Source: Paenibacillus sp. HWE-109 (GTDB lineage: Bacteria > Bacillota > Bacilli > Paenibacillales > NBRC-103111). From it: a stretch of 64,000 nucleotides of DNA. The stretch lies in the NCBI RefSeq assembly GCF_022163125.1, contig NZ_CP091881.1, positions 1,550,001 through 1,614,000 of the forward strand, given 5' to 3'. The notes beneath the pieces were generated by a model. The model was not told where the DNA came from. It did no database searches and was given only the letters and a program-made list of their open reading frames with translations. Position 1 is the stretch's first letter. Every line of letters begins with the position of its first letter. The position numbers were made by a program, and so were the translations under genes. Shown piece by piece: positions 5,630 through 14,759 of the stretch.

Positions 5630-7540
5630 ATGAATCCAAGTACAAAGGACAAATTACAATATAACGAATTGAAGACACTCGTCCAAAGCTATTGTGTAAG
5701 CAGTCTGGGCAAGCAACTGATCGATCAGCTTGAACCAAGTTCAAACCTCAAAGTAGTAAAGCAACGTCTCCTTGAAACAACGGAAGCCCGCGCGATTCTG
5801 GATACTGAGGGACATGTGCCGCTGCTGGGGATTTCGAATATTAAACTCATGATGGAGAAGCTGGACAAAGGGATGGTGCTGGATCCCTCCGAACTGATTG
5901 CCATTGCTGATTTTCTCCGGGGTTGCCGGAAAGTCAAGAAGTTCATGACCGAGAAGGAATTCTACGCTCCTAAGCTAAGTGCTTATGCCAACTCCATGTG
6001 GGATTTCCAGAACATTGAAGATGCAATTCACCAAGCTATTAAAGGGAATCGGGTGGACTCCGGGGCAAGTAAAGAGCTCAGACGAATCCGCAAGCATATT
6101 GATATTGCCGAGGCGAAGATTGAGGAGCAGCTGCAAAAGTTTCTGAAGAACAGCGCGAACAAGGAGGTTATTCAGGAGTTTTTTGTCAGCAAAAAAAATG
6201 ACCGCTTCACCATCCCGATTAAAGCTGCCTATAAGCATCAAGTGGCTGGAACGATTGTCGAAATATCTTCCAAGGGATCGACTGTGTTTATGGAGCCGTT
6301 AACTGTTGCCAAGTATAACGCAGAGCTTTCGGGTCTCAAGATGGAGGAGGGGATGGAGGAGCTTCAGATTCTGTCGGCTCTATCGGATTTAGTCGCAAAT
6401 CAAACCCAGCCGATAACGGTCAATATTGATTTGATTAGTCTGTACGATATGATTTTCGCCAAAGGAAAATTTAGCAAAAGCATGGATGGAATCGCACCTA
6501 AAGTGAACGACCACGGGATGATTAAGTTGGTCCGATGCAGGCATCCGTTATTGTCCGGAGGTGCGGTTCCGCTGGATTTTGAAATTGGCGATAGATATCG
6601 CAGTTTGGTCATTACGGGTCCGAATGCGGGGGGCAAGACGGTTGTCCTGAAGACGGTCGGTTTGATCGCGCTGGCGGTGATGTCCGGATTTCACATCGCG
6701 GCGGATGCGTCTACCGAAGTGGCTGTGTTTGATCGTATGTTCGTTGATATCGGGGATAATCAGAGCCTGGAGAATGCGCTTAGTACCTTTTCGTCCCATA
6801 TGAAAAATATAGCCGAGATCATGCGCCAAGCGAATCGGAATACGTTGTTGTTGTTTGATGAGATTGGTAGCGGAACGGAACCCAATGAGGGTGCGGCACT
6901 GGCCATTGCGATTCTGGAAGAATTTTACCAAATGGGTTGTATGACGGTTGCGACCACGCACTATGGAGAGATTAAGGAATTTTCGGAACGGCATCCGGAT
7001 TTCATGAACGCAGCCATGGCATTCGACAACGAGACCTTAGAGCCGCAATATAAGCTACTGATTGGGCAATCGGGCGAGAGCAATGCGCTTTGGATCTCGA
7101 AGAAGATGGAGTTGAAAGATGAGGTATTGGGGCGGGCGAAGCTGTATATGAAGAGTAAGAACTATCGGTTGGATCTCCTTCATGAAAGTAAAGTGATGAA
7201 GAAGCCGGTAGTGGCACATACGGATGAAACGGAAGTTGTACTTGAGGAGTACGGGATGGGTGATCGTGTGCGGTTATTAGAGCATGATGAACCCGCGATC
7301 GTGTACAAAGGCCGAGATAGCTTCAACCATATGACGGTTTTATTTGAAGGGCAGCTCGTAGAGGTGCATGCCAAGCGGGTATCCTTAGAACTACGAGCCA
7401 GCGAGTTGTATCCTACGGGATATGATCTGAATACGCTGTTCACCAGCTATAAAGACCGCAAGTTTCAGCACGACATGGAGCGTGGCTCGAAGAAGGCGTT
7501 GCGGCAAGTGCAGAAGGAAATACGGAAGCAACGGGAGTGA
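5630..7540 (+). CDS. MutS2-like ATPase lacking the Smr nuclease domain
   Basis: This 636-residue protein has the MutS core and ATPase domains. The N-terminal part (LKTLVQSYCVSSLGKQLIDQ, then LLETTEARAIL) matches the MutS2 start. Walker A GPNAGGKT is at about 330-337, the STFSSHM segment at 385-391 and Walker B LLLFDEIGSGTEP at 406-418, with THYGEIKEF at 443-451. Full-length MutS2 is about 780 residues and ends in an Smr endonuclease domain; this one ends after a short Lys-rich tail. It should bind and hydrolyse ATP and may bind DNA junctions or collided ribosomes as MutS2 does, but it cannot nick DNA through Smr. GTGAGGAG upstream fixes the ATG at 5630. Confidence 0.88.
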   Translation: MNPSTKDKLQYNELKTLVQSYCVSSLGKQLIDQLEPSSNLKVVKQRLLETTEARAILDTEGHVPLLGISNIKLMMEKLDKGMVLDPSELIAIADFLRGCRKVKKFMTEKEFYAPKLSAYANSMWDFQNIEDAIHQAIKGNRVDSGASKELRRIRKHIDIAEAKIEEQLQKFLKNSANKEVIQEFFVSKKNDRFTIPIKAAYKHQVAGTIVEISSKGSTVFMEPLTVAKYNAELSGLKMEEGMEELQILSALSDLVANQTQPITVNIDLISLYDMIFAKGKFSKSMDGIAPKVNDHGMIKLVRCRHPLLSGGAVPLDFEIGDRYRSLVITGPNAGGKTVVLKTVGLIALAVMSGFHIAADASTEVAVFDRMFVDIGDNQSLENALSTFSSHMKNIAEIMRQANRNTLLLFDEIGSGTEPNEGAALAIAILEEFYQMGCMTVATTHYGEIKEFSERHPDFMNAAMAFDNETLEPQYKLLIGQSGESNALWISKKMELKDEVLGRAKLYMKSKNYRLDLLHESKVMKKPVVAHTDETEVVLEEYGMGDRVRLLEHDEPAIVYKGRDSFNHMTVLFEGQLVEVHAKRVSLELRASELYPTGYDLNTLFTSYKDRKFQHDMERGSKKALRQVQKEIRKQRE

Positions 7541-7549
7541 GAGGATCGT

Positions 7550-7672
7550 AGCTTTGAGGCGTTTCCATCAAGACTTTCATGCAAATGATGATCCTAAGTT
7601 AGCCGTCCCGACCAGTTAGGTGGCACCGGAAGCAAACGCTTCTCGTCTCAATAAGACGAGGAGCGTTTTTGC
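7550..7672 (+). promoter_or_regulatory. Partial T-box leader (antiterminator and terminator part)
   Basis: TTAGGTGGCACCGG at 7616-7629 is close to the conserved T-box sequence that pairs with the tRNA acceptor end. It is followed by arms AAACGCTTCTCGTC and GACGAGGAGCGTTTTT (7634-7670), the usual terminator. Only about 75 bases separate it from the upstream stop codon, too few for a complete stem I, and no specifier loop is evident. No synthetase, transporter or biosynthesis gene follows. Confidence 0.6.
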
Positions 7673-7701
7673 ATTTTCAAAAATTGAAGGAGGTTTGAAA
7701 A

Positions 7702-7740
7702 ATGTATCGTATTAACTATCGGACATATTCAAGAAATTGA
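7702..7740 (+). CDS. Twelve-codon open frame behind the T-box remnant
   Basis: A strong GAAGGAGG precedes ATG at 7702, but the frame (MYRINYRTYSRN) stops after 12 codons. It is probably the truncated start of the gene once controlled by the T-box. A real micropeptide cannot be excluded. Confidence 0.3.
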   Translation: MYRINYRTYSRN

Positions 7741-7910
7741 TAAAATCTAATTGAATTTGTTTAACGTCCAAAATGGTGAAACACAGTGAAATAGAGATGC
7801 TTGCGCAGTAGTGAGTTGCCTCGCTTGGTGAGCTTAATTTGCCCCTTATATTTGCCAGAACTGACGAGTTAGCAAGCGGAAACAGAATTACTTTTATTTA
7901 TATAGAAAAC

Positions 7911-7935
7911 AAGACTAACGGGCAGTTTAGCGTGG
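7911..7935 (+). repeat. Cassette boundary repeat (second type)
   Basis: AAGACTAACG, GGCAG, then TTTAGCGTGG matches the second copy of the boundary units, for example 5076-5101. The GTG in it is a candidate start codon for the next gene. Confidence 0.6.
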
Positions 7936-8879
7936 TCATTCCTTGGATGGTACCCTTCGGTCTGACTAATCTCACAAAAATTTTAACTATTAATGGCCAA
8001 AAGTATGTTAGTCGTATCTACAATCGTCATACTAAAAATATAGAGAGTATTAAATTTGAAGCAACGATAACTTCGTATTTAAGTAAACAGAATCTTTCAT
8101 TCGTTGTGCCGGTGTTTCTAAATACGAATGCTGGTAAACAGTACGTACATTTATCGGATGGAACACTAGGTGCGATCGTTTCATTTGTTGAAGGGACCGT
8201 TCCTGAGTTATCAAATATTCAGCAAGCCGAAGAGTTTGGCCGTGTTGTCGGTGAAATTACTTCAGTACTTAGTCAATACGAGGCAGAGCTAAAATATGAA
8301 GGGATTACCTTTTCAAGAATTTATGATCTGAATCCTTTAGCCGATTATCATGCCGTAGTAACTTTTTTTGAGTCGCCACCCATTGAAATTCCTGAAACGG
8401 CCATTACTTTTTATAAAGAGATGGTTTCCACCTTGGAGCAAAATAAACATGAATTATTGGAATTGCCCAAGCAACTTGTTCATCATGACTTTTTAATCTA
8501 CAACTTACTCGCTAAAGATAACAGAATTCATGGTGTATTAGATTTTGACTTTACGTCAATTGATTTTAGCTTTATGGAATTTACTATTTCCCTAAATCAC
8601 GTGATCCAGTTGACAAACGGTTCTTGGGATCTGACGGAGGCATTTATTAGAGGCTACTCGCGATTTAGAAAAAGTACATCTCGAGAAATAAATCAACTGC
8701 AGCTATTGACTCAAATTTATCATATTGCTGTACTTCATATTTACATCGGCCTGTATTATTCAGGTAAAAATATTGAGCAGAACTTCAATTATATTCTAAT
8801 TCAATTTCTAAATAGAAATGACTGGCTTAACAAACATCAATCTTCGATAAATCAATTGCTTGAGAAGTACTTACTTTGA
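7932..8879 (+). CDS. APH/ChoK-fold kinase (aminoglycoside phosphotransferase-like)
   Basis: This protein of about 315 residues has the aminoglycoside phosphotransferase/choline kinase fold. The catalytic loop LVHHDFLIYNLL (HxDxxxxN) is followed by RIHGVLDFDFTSIDF, the metal-binding Asp. The N-lobe has ILTINGQKYVSRIYN with the ATP-binding Lys region. Many members phosphorylate amino acids, sugars or small metabolites, so antibiotic resistance should not be assumed. The open frame extends upstream to 7839, but a boundary repeat lies at 7911-7935, so GTG 7932 or ATG 7947 is the likelier start. The GC content is low like the other cassettes. A broken IS6-type transposase follows directly. Confidence 0.8.
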   Translation: MVIPWMVPFGLTNLTKILTINGQKYVSRIYNRHTKNIESIKFEATITSYLSKQNLSFVVPVFLNTNAGKQYVHLSDGTLGAIVSFVEGTVPELSNIQQAEEFGRVVGEITSVLSQYEAELKYEGITFSRIYDLNPLADYHAVVTFFESPPIEIPETAITFYKEMVSTLEQNKHELLELPKQLVHHDFLIYNLLAKDNRIHGVLDFDFTSIDFSFMEFTISLNHVIQLTNGSWDLTEAFIRGYSRFRKSTSREINQLQLLTQIYHIAVLHIYIGLYYSGKNIEQNFNYILIQFLNRNDWLNKHQSSINQLLEKYLL

Positions 8880-8937
8880 TCGGTTGTGGTGCAAAGCTCT
8901 AATTCATAATAACGTAATCGATAATGAAGTCATGGGA

Positions 8938-9404
8938 TGGAGCAACATTTTACTAACCGTGAGATGGTATTTAAAATATAGTTTAAGCTATCGAGACATC
9001 GTAGAAATGATGAGCGAGCGGGGTTTAAAGATATCGCATACAACGATCATGAGATGGGTCCATGAGTTTGGACCCGAAATAGATAAACGAATCCGCAGCT
9101 ATTTGAAACCTCAAACGATTCGTGGCGTACGGACGAAACCTACATCAAAGTCAAAGGTTAATGGAAGTATTTATATCGGGCAGTTGATTCAATGGGGAAA
9201 ACGATTGATTTCATGTTATCTGAAAATCGTGATATGACGGCAGCTAAGCGTTTCTTTACAAAGGCTTTGTCCTCGCCACATAATCAAGTACCTCGTGTGA
9301 TCACTTTGGATAAAAACCCGGCATATCCACCAGCCATACAAGAATTAATAAATGAAAAAGCCATACCAAAAGAAACCTTGATTAGACAGATTGTTTTTGT
9401 ATAG
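8938..9404 (+). pseudogene. IS6/IS240-type transposase remnant
   Basis: Two frames together spell a DDE transposase of the IS6 type: VRWYLKYSLSYRDIVEMMSE, then LKISHTTIMRWVHEFGPEID, DETYIKVKG and YRAVDSMGKTIDFMLSENRD. There is a frameshift near 9117, an in-frame stop after KVKG near 9165, and both ends of the gene are missing. No terminal inverted repeats were found. It is dead DNA marking an old insertion behind the kinase cassette. Confidence 0.8.
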
Positions 9405-9448
9405 GAAATTATGTTTTTCGCAATCTGTGGATTAGGTGCTTAATCTGC

Positions 9449-9486
9449 AAAAAACCGCGAAGGCTTGATTCTACGCGGTTTTTTTC
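9449..9486. terminator. Bidirectional intrinsic terminator
   Basis: AAAAACCGCG at 9450-9459 pairs with CGCGGTTTTT at 9474-9483. Runs of A and T on either side allow termination in both directions. Confidence 0.75.
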
Positions 9487-9726
9487 TAGTTATGGCCGAT
9501 TCTTTCATTATTCTTTTATTTGACTGTAGTACACTTACATTATGAAAGTTATCATTCTATCCGCTGTTCATTTTTTTGAGGGATAGAACAGTTATGATCA
9601 AGTTGATATCGTCTAGGCAGGACATGGCAAGGGAAAGAATAAGGGCTTTCAGAACCGCTTTACGGGATTCAAGGTTTTCGTAACCCGTTTGATGAACGGA
9701 AAATTAAATGTATGGGGGAGACAGCA

Positions 9727-10335
9727 ATGAAAAGAACAACTATTGGATCAACAGCTTTAGGATTATTGGTGGGGGTCGTAGCTGGGGCGGGCATCATGCT
9801 CAATGATACGGCGCACGATTCCGTTAAGCAGGCAATCGGGCAAGGTGCTACGAACAATGCGGCTGTAGCTGGCGTAGGTGGTACTACGGCAGTCAATGTG
9901 TCTAACATGGATCTGGAAGCGGCGATGCAGGCCGTACAATCTAATCGCGCCGCTTTGCTGGAAACACAGCTGAAAGAACAAATGGATTCAATAAAAAAGC
10001 GTAATGAGGACATTGCCGGATTGAACGATACACTGGCGAAGGTGATCGCACTGCAATCAGGAAATGCTCCCTATACGTTGGCAGCAGACTTAAAAACAAA
10101 ATTGCAGCAAGCTGGCGCTAAGTACGCTTCCAAAGCGACCTTAACTGCTGACGAATTGAAAGTAACGATAGATGAGATAAAAGGTAAAATCGACTCGTTA
10201 AATAGCAGTCAGCAGATGGATATGCTAAGAATGCAAAGTTTAAGCAACAAGCGCAACGAAGCTTTTGAGACTATGACCAATTTTATCAAGAAAATGCAAG
10301 AATCCAGAAGCTCAAACATCGGAAATATGAGATAA
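9727..10335 (+). CDS. Small exported coiled-coil protein
   Basis: This 202-residue protein starts MKRTTIGSTALGLLVGVVAG, a short positive start followed by a hydrophobic stretch that acts as a signal peptide or membrane anchor. There is no lipobox cysteine. The rest is helical and rich in Lys, Gln and Ala (LLETQLKEQMDSIKKRNEDI, LNDTLAKVIALQSG), likely a coiled coil outside the membrane. ATG 9727 is preceded by GGGGGAG; an ATG at 9712 has no ribosome site. A terminator follows, so it is probably transcribed alone. I do not recognise the family. Confidence 0.7.
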   Translation: MKRTTIGSTALGLLVGVVAGAGIMLNDTAHDSVKQAIGQGATNNAAVAGVGGTTAVNVSNMDLEAAMQAVQSNRAALLETQLKEQMDSIKKRNEDIAGLNDTLAKVIALQSGNAPYTLAADLKTKLQQAGAKYASKATLTADELKVTIDEIKGKIDSLNSSQQMDMLRMQSLSNKRNEAFETMTNFIKKMQESRSSNIGNMR

Positions 10336-10358
10336 TAGAATATAAAGTAACGTAAATA

Positions 10359-10391
10359 ACAGGAATCCGCCGAGGCGGGTTCCTGTTTTCT
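10359..10391 (+). terminator. Intrinsic terminator
   Basis: ACAGGAATCCGCC and GGCGGGTTCCTGT pair around GA and are followed by TTT. It separates the coiled-coil gene from the protease fusion gene. Confidence 0.8.
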
Positions 10392-10411
10392 ACAAGGAGA
10401 GATCGTAACTC

Positions 10412-12256
10412 ATGGAGAATATCCCTGATGTATTAAGAAATCATACGCTGCTGCATGGGGTCCCGGAGAATGAATTAGCAGCAGCCGCTTCAACGATGCA
10501 GATGGTTTCCTACACGGATAGGACAACGATTCTAAAAGAAGGTGCAGTCGGGGATGATTGCTTTTTCATCCTATCGGGTGAGGTCAGCGTGACGGCTCGC
10601 GGTCTGATAGGAAGCAGCGTCCGTTTGGCTACGCTCGGCTCTGGCGCGCTCATCGGCGAGATGGCGTTGCTCTCCTCCGAGCGGCGTACGGCGACGATAC
10701 GCGCCGTAGGCGAGGTCCAAGCACTGCGCCTTGACCGTGAGGCGTTTCGGACGCTTGCAGCGCTAAGTCCGCTTTTTCACGAGAGCCTGACCTATTCGGC
10801 TCGCATTAGAGACATTCACGGCCTGCTCAGCAAGGCGTCGATCTGGTCGAGCATCCCCGACGCGGAACTGCGGGGGTTGGCGGAGGTCACGGTGCTGCGG
10901 ACCGTGAAGCAGGGCCAAGTCATTGTTTACGAGGGTGATGCCTCGAATATGTTTTATACGATCGGCTCCGGCAGCTTCGAGGTCCGTTCGTCAGGGAAGC
11001 GTGTAGCCGTGCTTCACCAGGGCGACTATTTCGGTGAGATTGCACTGCTGACGGGTGTATCAACAACGGCAACGATTACAGCGCTTGAGGACGGCAAGCT
11101 GTTAGCACTTGGAGAAGAGGAATTCCGATTTACGTTGATGCGGCACGAACCGGTGAAGCGGCAGTTTCTGGCGGCCCTGCGTATTCGCAGGCCGGATATT
11201 GCAGATACCGTCATCCGGCAATGGATGCCGGATTCGGAACAACCCGGGCAAGTCGCCGCTACCGGGCAGAAATGGCTTCGGCCGCCGGCACAGCAGCGCT
11301 GGATCGATGTGCTAATGGCGATGGGCGGCTTGTTTCTGGTCGCAACGCTGCTGGCCGTTTGGCTGAAGGGCGCGATATGGACCTATGCCGCTTTGGTGAC
11401 AGGCTGTCTGGCAGGACCGGTCACCTTCGTCGCCTATGCCAGGAGCTCGCAGCTGCTGGGCTATCGCATAAGCCGGCTGCTTGGCGTTTTTGTAACATCA
11501 GCAGCCATCGCCTTACCATTGGCCATACTGCTCGAGAAAAGCTGGTTGTTCGCAAAAGGGCAGGACGCACATACATTTACTCAGCTTCATCTACCGATTG
11601 CCGTCGCTTTAATCGAAGAGGGATCGAAACTACTGATTTGCTATTTCTTCCTGCGCAGCAAGAGGCAGCGTTTCCGAATGGATGCGGTCGTCTTTGGCGC
11701 CGCAGCGGGCATGGGCTTCGCTGCCGTTGAAAACATGATCTACGGCTGGGCTTTTCTCGGAACGGGAGCGACCGGCAGCATGCTTGCTGTCTTGTGGTTG
11801 AGAGCCTTGCTATCACCATTTGGGCACGGGACTTGGACGGCTATTGCGGCAGCAGGCATTGGGATCGGATTGTCGAAGGCTTCGACATCGTCTGGCAGGT
11901 TAAGCGTATGGCTAAAGGTGGCCGGGCTGGTTAGCGCGAGCATTCTGCTGCACACGCTCTGGGACTTCCAGTTCGCAAGCGGAGCGCTGAGGGTGATTGG
12001 CATGGCTGCAGTCGGTGCAGCTGGGCTCCTGTTGCTATTCCTGCTTATCCGTTCCGGCACGGTGGAAGAAATACAAGCGCTGACGCTGCTGAATCCTGCG
12101 CTGAGCGCGGACCGGTTGATAGACGATGCGGGGGAAGAAGATGCGGATGTCGAGCGTCCGCTAAACTGCTTAGCGTGTGACACGCAGTGCCCGCCAAAGA
12201 CACGTTATTGTCCGCGCTGCGGGCAGTCACTCCGGGCGGAGGCCGCGCGGAATTGA
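10412..12256 (+). CDS. Two cyclic-nucleotide-binding domains fused to a PrsW-type intramembrane protease and a zinc ribbon
   Basis: This 614-residue protein has four parts. cNMP domain 1 (about 10-125) has GEMALLSSERRTAT at 82-95 with the Arg that usually contacts the phosphate. cNMP domain 2 (about 140-260) has YFGEIALLTGVSTTAT, where that Arg is replaced by Thr. Residues 300-550 form about eight membrane helices with the PrsW motifs EEGSK (402-406), FAAVEN (436-441), HGTW (472-475) and HTLWD (514-518), the glutamate/histidine set of this protease family. A C-terminal zinc ribbon has Cys 586/589 and 600/603. PrsW in Bacillus cuts an anti-sigma factor. Here nucleotide binding could gate cleavage (inference). 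The GC content is higher than that of the cassettes. Confidence 0.85.
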   Translation: MENIPDVLRNHTLLHGVPENELAAAASTMQMVSYTDRTTILKEGAVGDDCFFILSGEVSVTARGLIGSSVRLATLGSGALIGEMALLSSERRTATIRAVGEVQALRLDREAFRTLAALSPLFHESLTYSARIRDIHGLLSKASIWSSIPDAELRGLAEVTVLRTVKQGQVIVYEGDASNMFYTIGSGSFEVRSSGKRVAVLHQGDYFGEIALLTGVSTTATITALEDGKLLALGEEEFRFTLMRHEPVKRQFLAALRIRRPDIADTVIRQWMPDSEQPGQVAATGQKWLRPPAQQRWIDVLMAMGGLFLVATLLAVWLKGAIWTYAALVTGCLAGPVTFVAYARSSQLLGYRISRLLGVFVTSAAIALPLAILLEKSWLFAKGQDAHTFTQLHLPIAVALIEEGSKLLICYFFLRSKRQRFRMDAVVFGAAAGMGFAAVENMIYGWAFLGTGATGSMLAVLWLRALLSPFGHGTWTAIAAAGIGIGLSKASTSSGRLSVWLKVAGLVSASILLHTLWDFQFASGALRVIGMAAVGAAGLLLLFLLIRSGTVEEIQALTLLNPALSADRLIDDAGEEDADVERPLNCLACDTQCPPKTRYCPRCGQSLRAEAARN

Positions 12257-12295
12257 CGCCTCTTGGAGCGTTGATTGTTCTTTATTTTCCGGACT

Positions 12296-12418
12296 GAGGA
12301 ATTCTCTTTCAGCAATAAGAATGACTTCGATATGAATTTCATCCATACTCACAGGTATGATTTGGTGAATCCGAACCTCTGGCAAGTTGAGAAAAAGATT
12401 GATATACTGGGTCTGCAT
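12296..12418 (-). pseudogene. ISL3-type transposase N-terminal fragment
   Basis: About 40 codons on the minus strand read MQTQYINLFLNLPEVRIHQI followed by EIHIEVILIAEREF, which resembles the start of ISL3-family transposases. The frame then runs out of similarity. Only the N-terminus remains, lying between the protease gene and the response regulator. The match is from memory and short. Confidence 0.45.
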
Positions 12419-12559
12419 CTGTCTGATCCTTTACGTTGTCTGTGGGAACTTACAACTATAAAGGAAAAGCAGATGTTTTCCATTTCCGGTCTTATTTTAT
12501 CTCGTCAAGCGTTGTTAAACACGATAAAATTAGGAACTAAAAGAGAGGGCTTCGTTTCG

Positions 12560-13237
12560 ATGAATATCTTATTAGCCGAAGATGATCCACGTCTTGGACG
12601 ACTGATTGCTCACCTATTGAAAAAAAAGATTGAATATAAAGTAGATTGGGTTATGCATGGGGAAGACGCATACAATTACGCTCTTGCTTCCTACTATGAT
12701 GTTCTTATTCTGGACTGGATGATGCCAGTTGAAGATGGTGTAAATGTATGCCGTCGTTTACGTAAACAAGGGTATTCCGGAGCAATTCTGCTCTTGACAG
12801 CAAAGGATTCCGTTCAGGATCGTGTAGAGGGACTGGATGCCGGTGCTGATGATTATCTAATGAAACCATTTGAATTTGATGAGCTCCATGCCCGGTTGCG
12901 TGCTCTCTCGCGCCGGAATTTTGCTCCCTTACAGGAGGAGGTTATCCAAATTGATAACATTACGATCAATCGTGCAAGCCGCACAGTGCAACGAAGTGGG
13001 CAGGGGGAGATTCAATTAACGCCGCGTGAATTTCAATTGTTGGACTTGTTGGTGCAAAATAGAGGGCAAGTCTTAACTCGCGAATTGATACTCGATAGAA
13101 TTTGGGGATATGATGCAGAAGTCACAAGTAATCCGATTGATGCAACCATCAAGTTGTTACGTAGAAAGGTTGATACTCCAGGTGAAAAGACTTTGATTCA
13201 GAATATACGCGGGGTGGGTTACAAATTTGAAAAATAA
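12560..13237 (+). CDS. OmpR/PhoB-family response regulator
   Basis: This 225-residue regulator has a receiver domain with acidic pair Asp 8/9, phospho-acceptor Asp 52 (LILDWMMP), Thr 80 and Lys 102 (MKPFEF). A winged-helix DNA-binding domain follows (LTPREFQLLDLLVQNRGQVL, then IDATIKLLRRKVD). The start is ATG 12560 with GAGAGGG upstream; the longer open frame back to 12275 runs over an ISL3 remnant and is not coding. It overlaps the histidine kinase gene by 11 bases, so the pair forms one operon. The multicopper oxidase downstream suggests a role in metal or envelope stress (inference). Confidence 0.92.
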   Translation: MNILLAEDDPRLGRLIAHLLKKKIEYKVDWVMHGEDAYNYALASYYDVLILDWMMPVEDGVNVCRRLRKQGYSGAILLLTAKDSVQDRVEGLDAGADDYLMKPFEFDELHARLRALSRRNFAPLQEEVIQIDNITINRASRTVQRSGQGEIQLTPREFQLLDLLVQNRGQVLTRELILDRIWGYDAEVTSNPIDATIKLLRRKVDTPGEKTLIQNIRGVGYKFEK

Positions 13238-14741
13238 ACCCATTAAGCACATTTTTGATCGTATGCGCTTGAGGCGCAACGCGGACATATTTGGAAGGAT
13301 GCGTAATCGCTTGACCATTATGTATAGCGGGATGCTGATGATCTTTCTTCTCCTTTTTATTACAATTGTTTATTCTTCACTATTCTTGATTGTCTCTTAT
13401 CAACAAAAACAAGAAATAAAAACAATTGCAGATCAAGAATTGGTTGAAAGTCAAAAGCTTTTGGAAAACGATATCAATGGCAATGAGCAGAATATCGACG
13501 GCCGAAAGATAGTTCTTGCCAATAAAAATCTTTTTTTTTACTATGTCGTCAACCAGCAAGGTAAGTTAATCGCTGGAGACGAGATCATGCCAAGCCTACG
13601 TCCAACCCTGATACAAATGATTAGCGGCTGGATTCCTAAAAATAATGAAGTGGATAGCAAAACGGAAAAATTATTTTACGGAAGAAATGGACATAACGAT
13701 TGGAATTGGAATGATAAGGATTCGAATGATTGGAACTCTCGTGATTGGAAATCCCCGAATGGAAATTTTCAAAATGATCAGGTTCAGGATAAGAAATTCA
13801 GTGTTTCTCAAGGTAAACAAATTCATCTAATGATAGCGGCTCGCTCCATTTATGATGGGAACCAACGAATTGGGATGATGTATATTGGCAAAGATACTAC
13901 TTATTATTGGAATGAACTTTACTGGATGCTCACGATCTTTATAGGACTGGCTGTTCTATTCTTTGTCATTGCATTGTTAGTCGGTCATTTTATGTCAAAA
14001 CGTGCCATGGTACCCATTATTCAATCCTATACTCAGCAGCGTGAATTTGTTGCAGATGCTTCCCACGAGCTGAGAACTCCTTTGAGCATTTTGAATTCAT
14101 CCATTGATGTTCTCGAATTGGAAGAAAGGGAGAATATTTCAGATTTTTCCCAAAGTGTTTTGCTGGATATGAAGGATGAAGTGAAAAGGATGACTACGCT
14201 TGTCAACGATTTACTAACGTTAGCTCGATCAGATTCGGGTACGCCTAGTCTTTTATATGAAACGTTCGATTTTATTCCAATTATAGATCAGCTCGCACGC
14301 ACGATTCAACCTCTGGCTGCTTCACGGCAAATTAAGCTGAACCTCCGTACGTCTGACACGCTTTGGATTAGCGGCGATAAAGAAAGACTTAAACAGTTGT
14401 TATATATATTACTTGATAATGCCATCAAATATACGCCTGACCAAGGAGACGTTGATCTAACACTTTCGATGGACGTTAACGAGGGACGACGAGATTTGCT
14501 TATCCATGTGAAAGATACTGGGATAGGAATAAAGCCTGAGGAACAAAAGAAGATTTTTGATCGCTTTTACCGTGTCGATAAAAACCGTACGAAGCAAATT
14601 GTAGGAACCGGGATTGGATTAGCTATCGCGAAGTGGATTGTAGATGAACACCGGGGTACCATAAAACTATCGAGCACACCAGGCGAAGGAAGTACGTTCA
14701 CCATAATGATTCCACTCACTGACCCTCAAAAGTCATCATAA
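13227..14741 (+). CDS. Sensor histidine kinase
   Basis: This 504-residue kinase has membrane helices at about 32-57 and 234-256 bounding a 175-residue external sensor. His 280 lies in DASHELRTPL. The N box LLDNAIKYTP is at 396-405, and the G boxes DTGIGI and GTGIGLAI are at 430 and 460. The sensor holds an unusual stretch at about 152-182 made almost only of Asn, Asp, Trp, Ser and Lys (GRNGHNDWNWNDKDSNDW), which could bind metal ions. The TTG start at 13227 overlaps the regulator gene, with GGGGTGGG as ribosome site. A terminator directly follows. Partner and operon are clear; the signal is inferred. Confidence 0.92.
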   Translation: MKNKPIKHIFDRMRLRRNADIFGRMRNRLTIMYSGMLMIFLLLFITIVYSSLFLIVSYQQKQEIKTIADQELVESQKLLENDINGNEQNIDGRKIVLANKNLFFYYVVNQQGKLIAGDEIMPSLRPTLIQMISGWIPKNNEVDSKTEKLFYGRNGHNDWNWNDKDSNDWNSRDWKSPNGNFQNDQVQDKKFSVSQGKQIHLMIAARSIYDGNQRIGMMYIGKDTTYYWNELYWMLTIFIGLAVLFFVIALLVGHFMSKRAMVPIIQSYTQQREFVADASHELRTPLSILNSSIDVLELEERENISDFSQSVLLDMKDEVKRMTTLVNDLLTLARSDSGTPSLLYETFDFIPIIDQLARTIQPLAASRQIKLNLRTSDTLWISGDKERLKQLLYILLDNAIKYTPDQGDVDLTLSMDVNEGRRDLLIHVKDTGIGIKPEEQKKIFDRFYRVDKNRTKQIVGTGIGLAIAKWIVDEHRGTIKLSSTPGEGSTFTIMIPLTDPQKSS

Positions 14742-14759
14742 GCAATGCAATTATGTGGC

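Noticed and set aside
7932..8879. Antibiotic resistance gene (aminoglycoside kinase)
   Set aside because: Only the general APH/ChoK fold is visible; many such kinases act on metabolites, and no resistance-specific feature was found.
11221..12230. Several long frames on both strands within the protease fusion gene
   Set aside because: They are shadows of a GC-rich gene whose own frame has clear domain motifs throughout.
12275..12559. N-terminal extension of the response regulator
   Set aside because: The extension overlaps an ISL3 remnant on the other strand and lacks a ribosome site, while ATG 12560 gives the standard receiver start.
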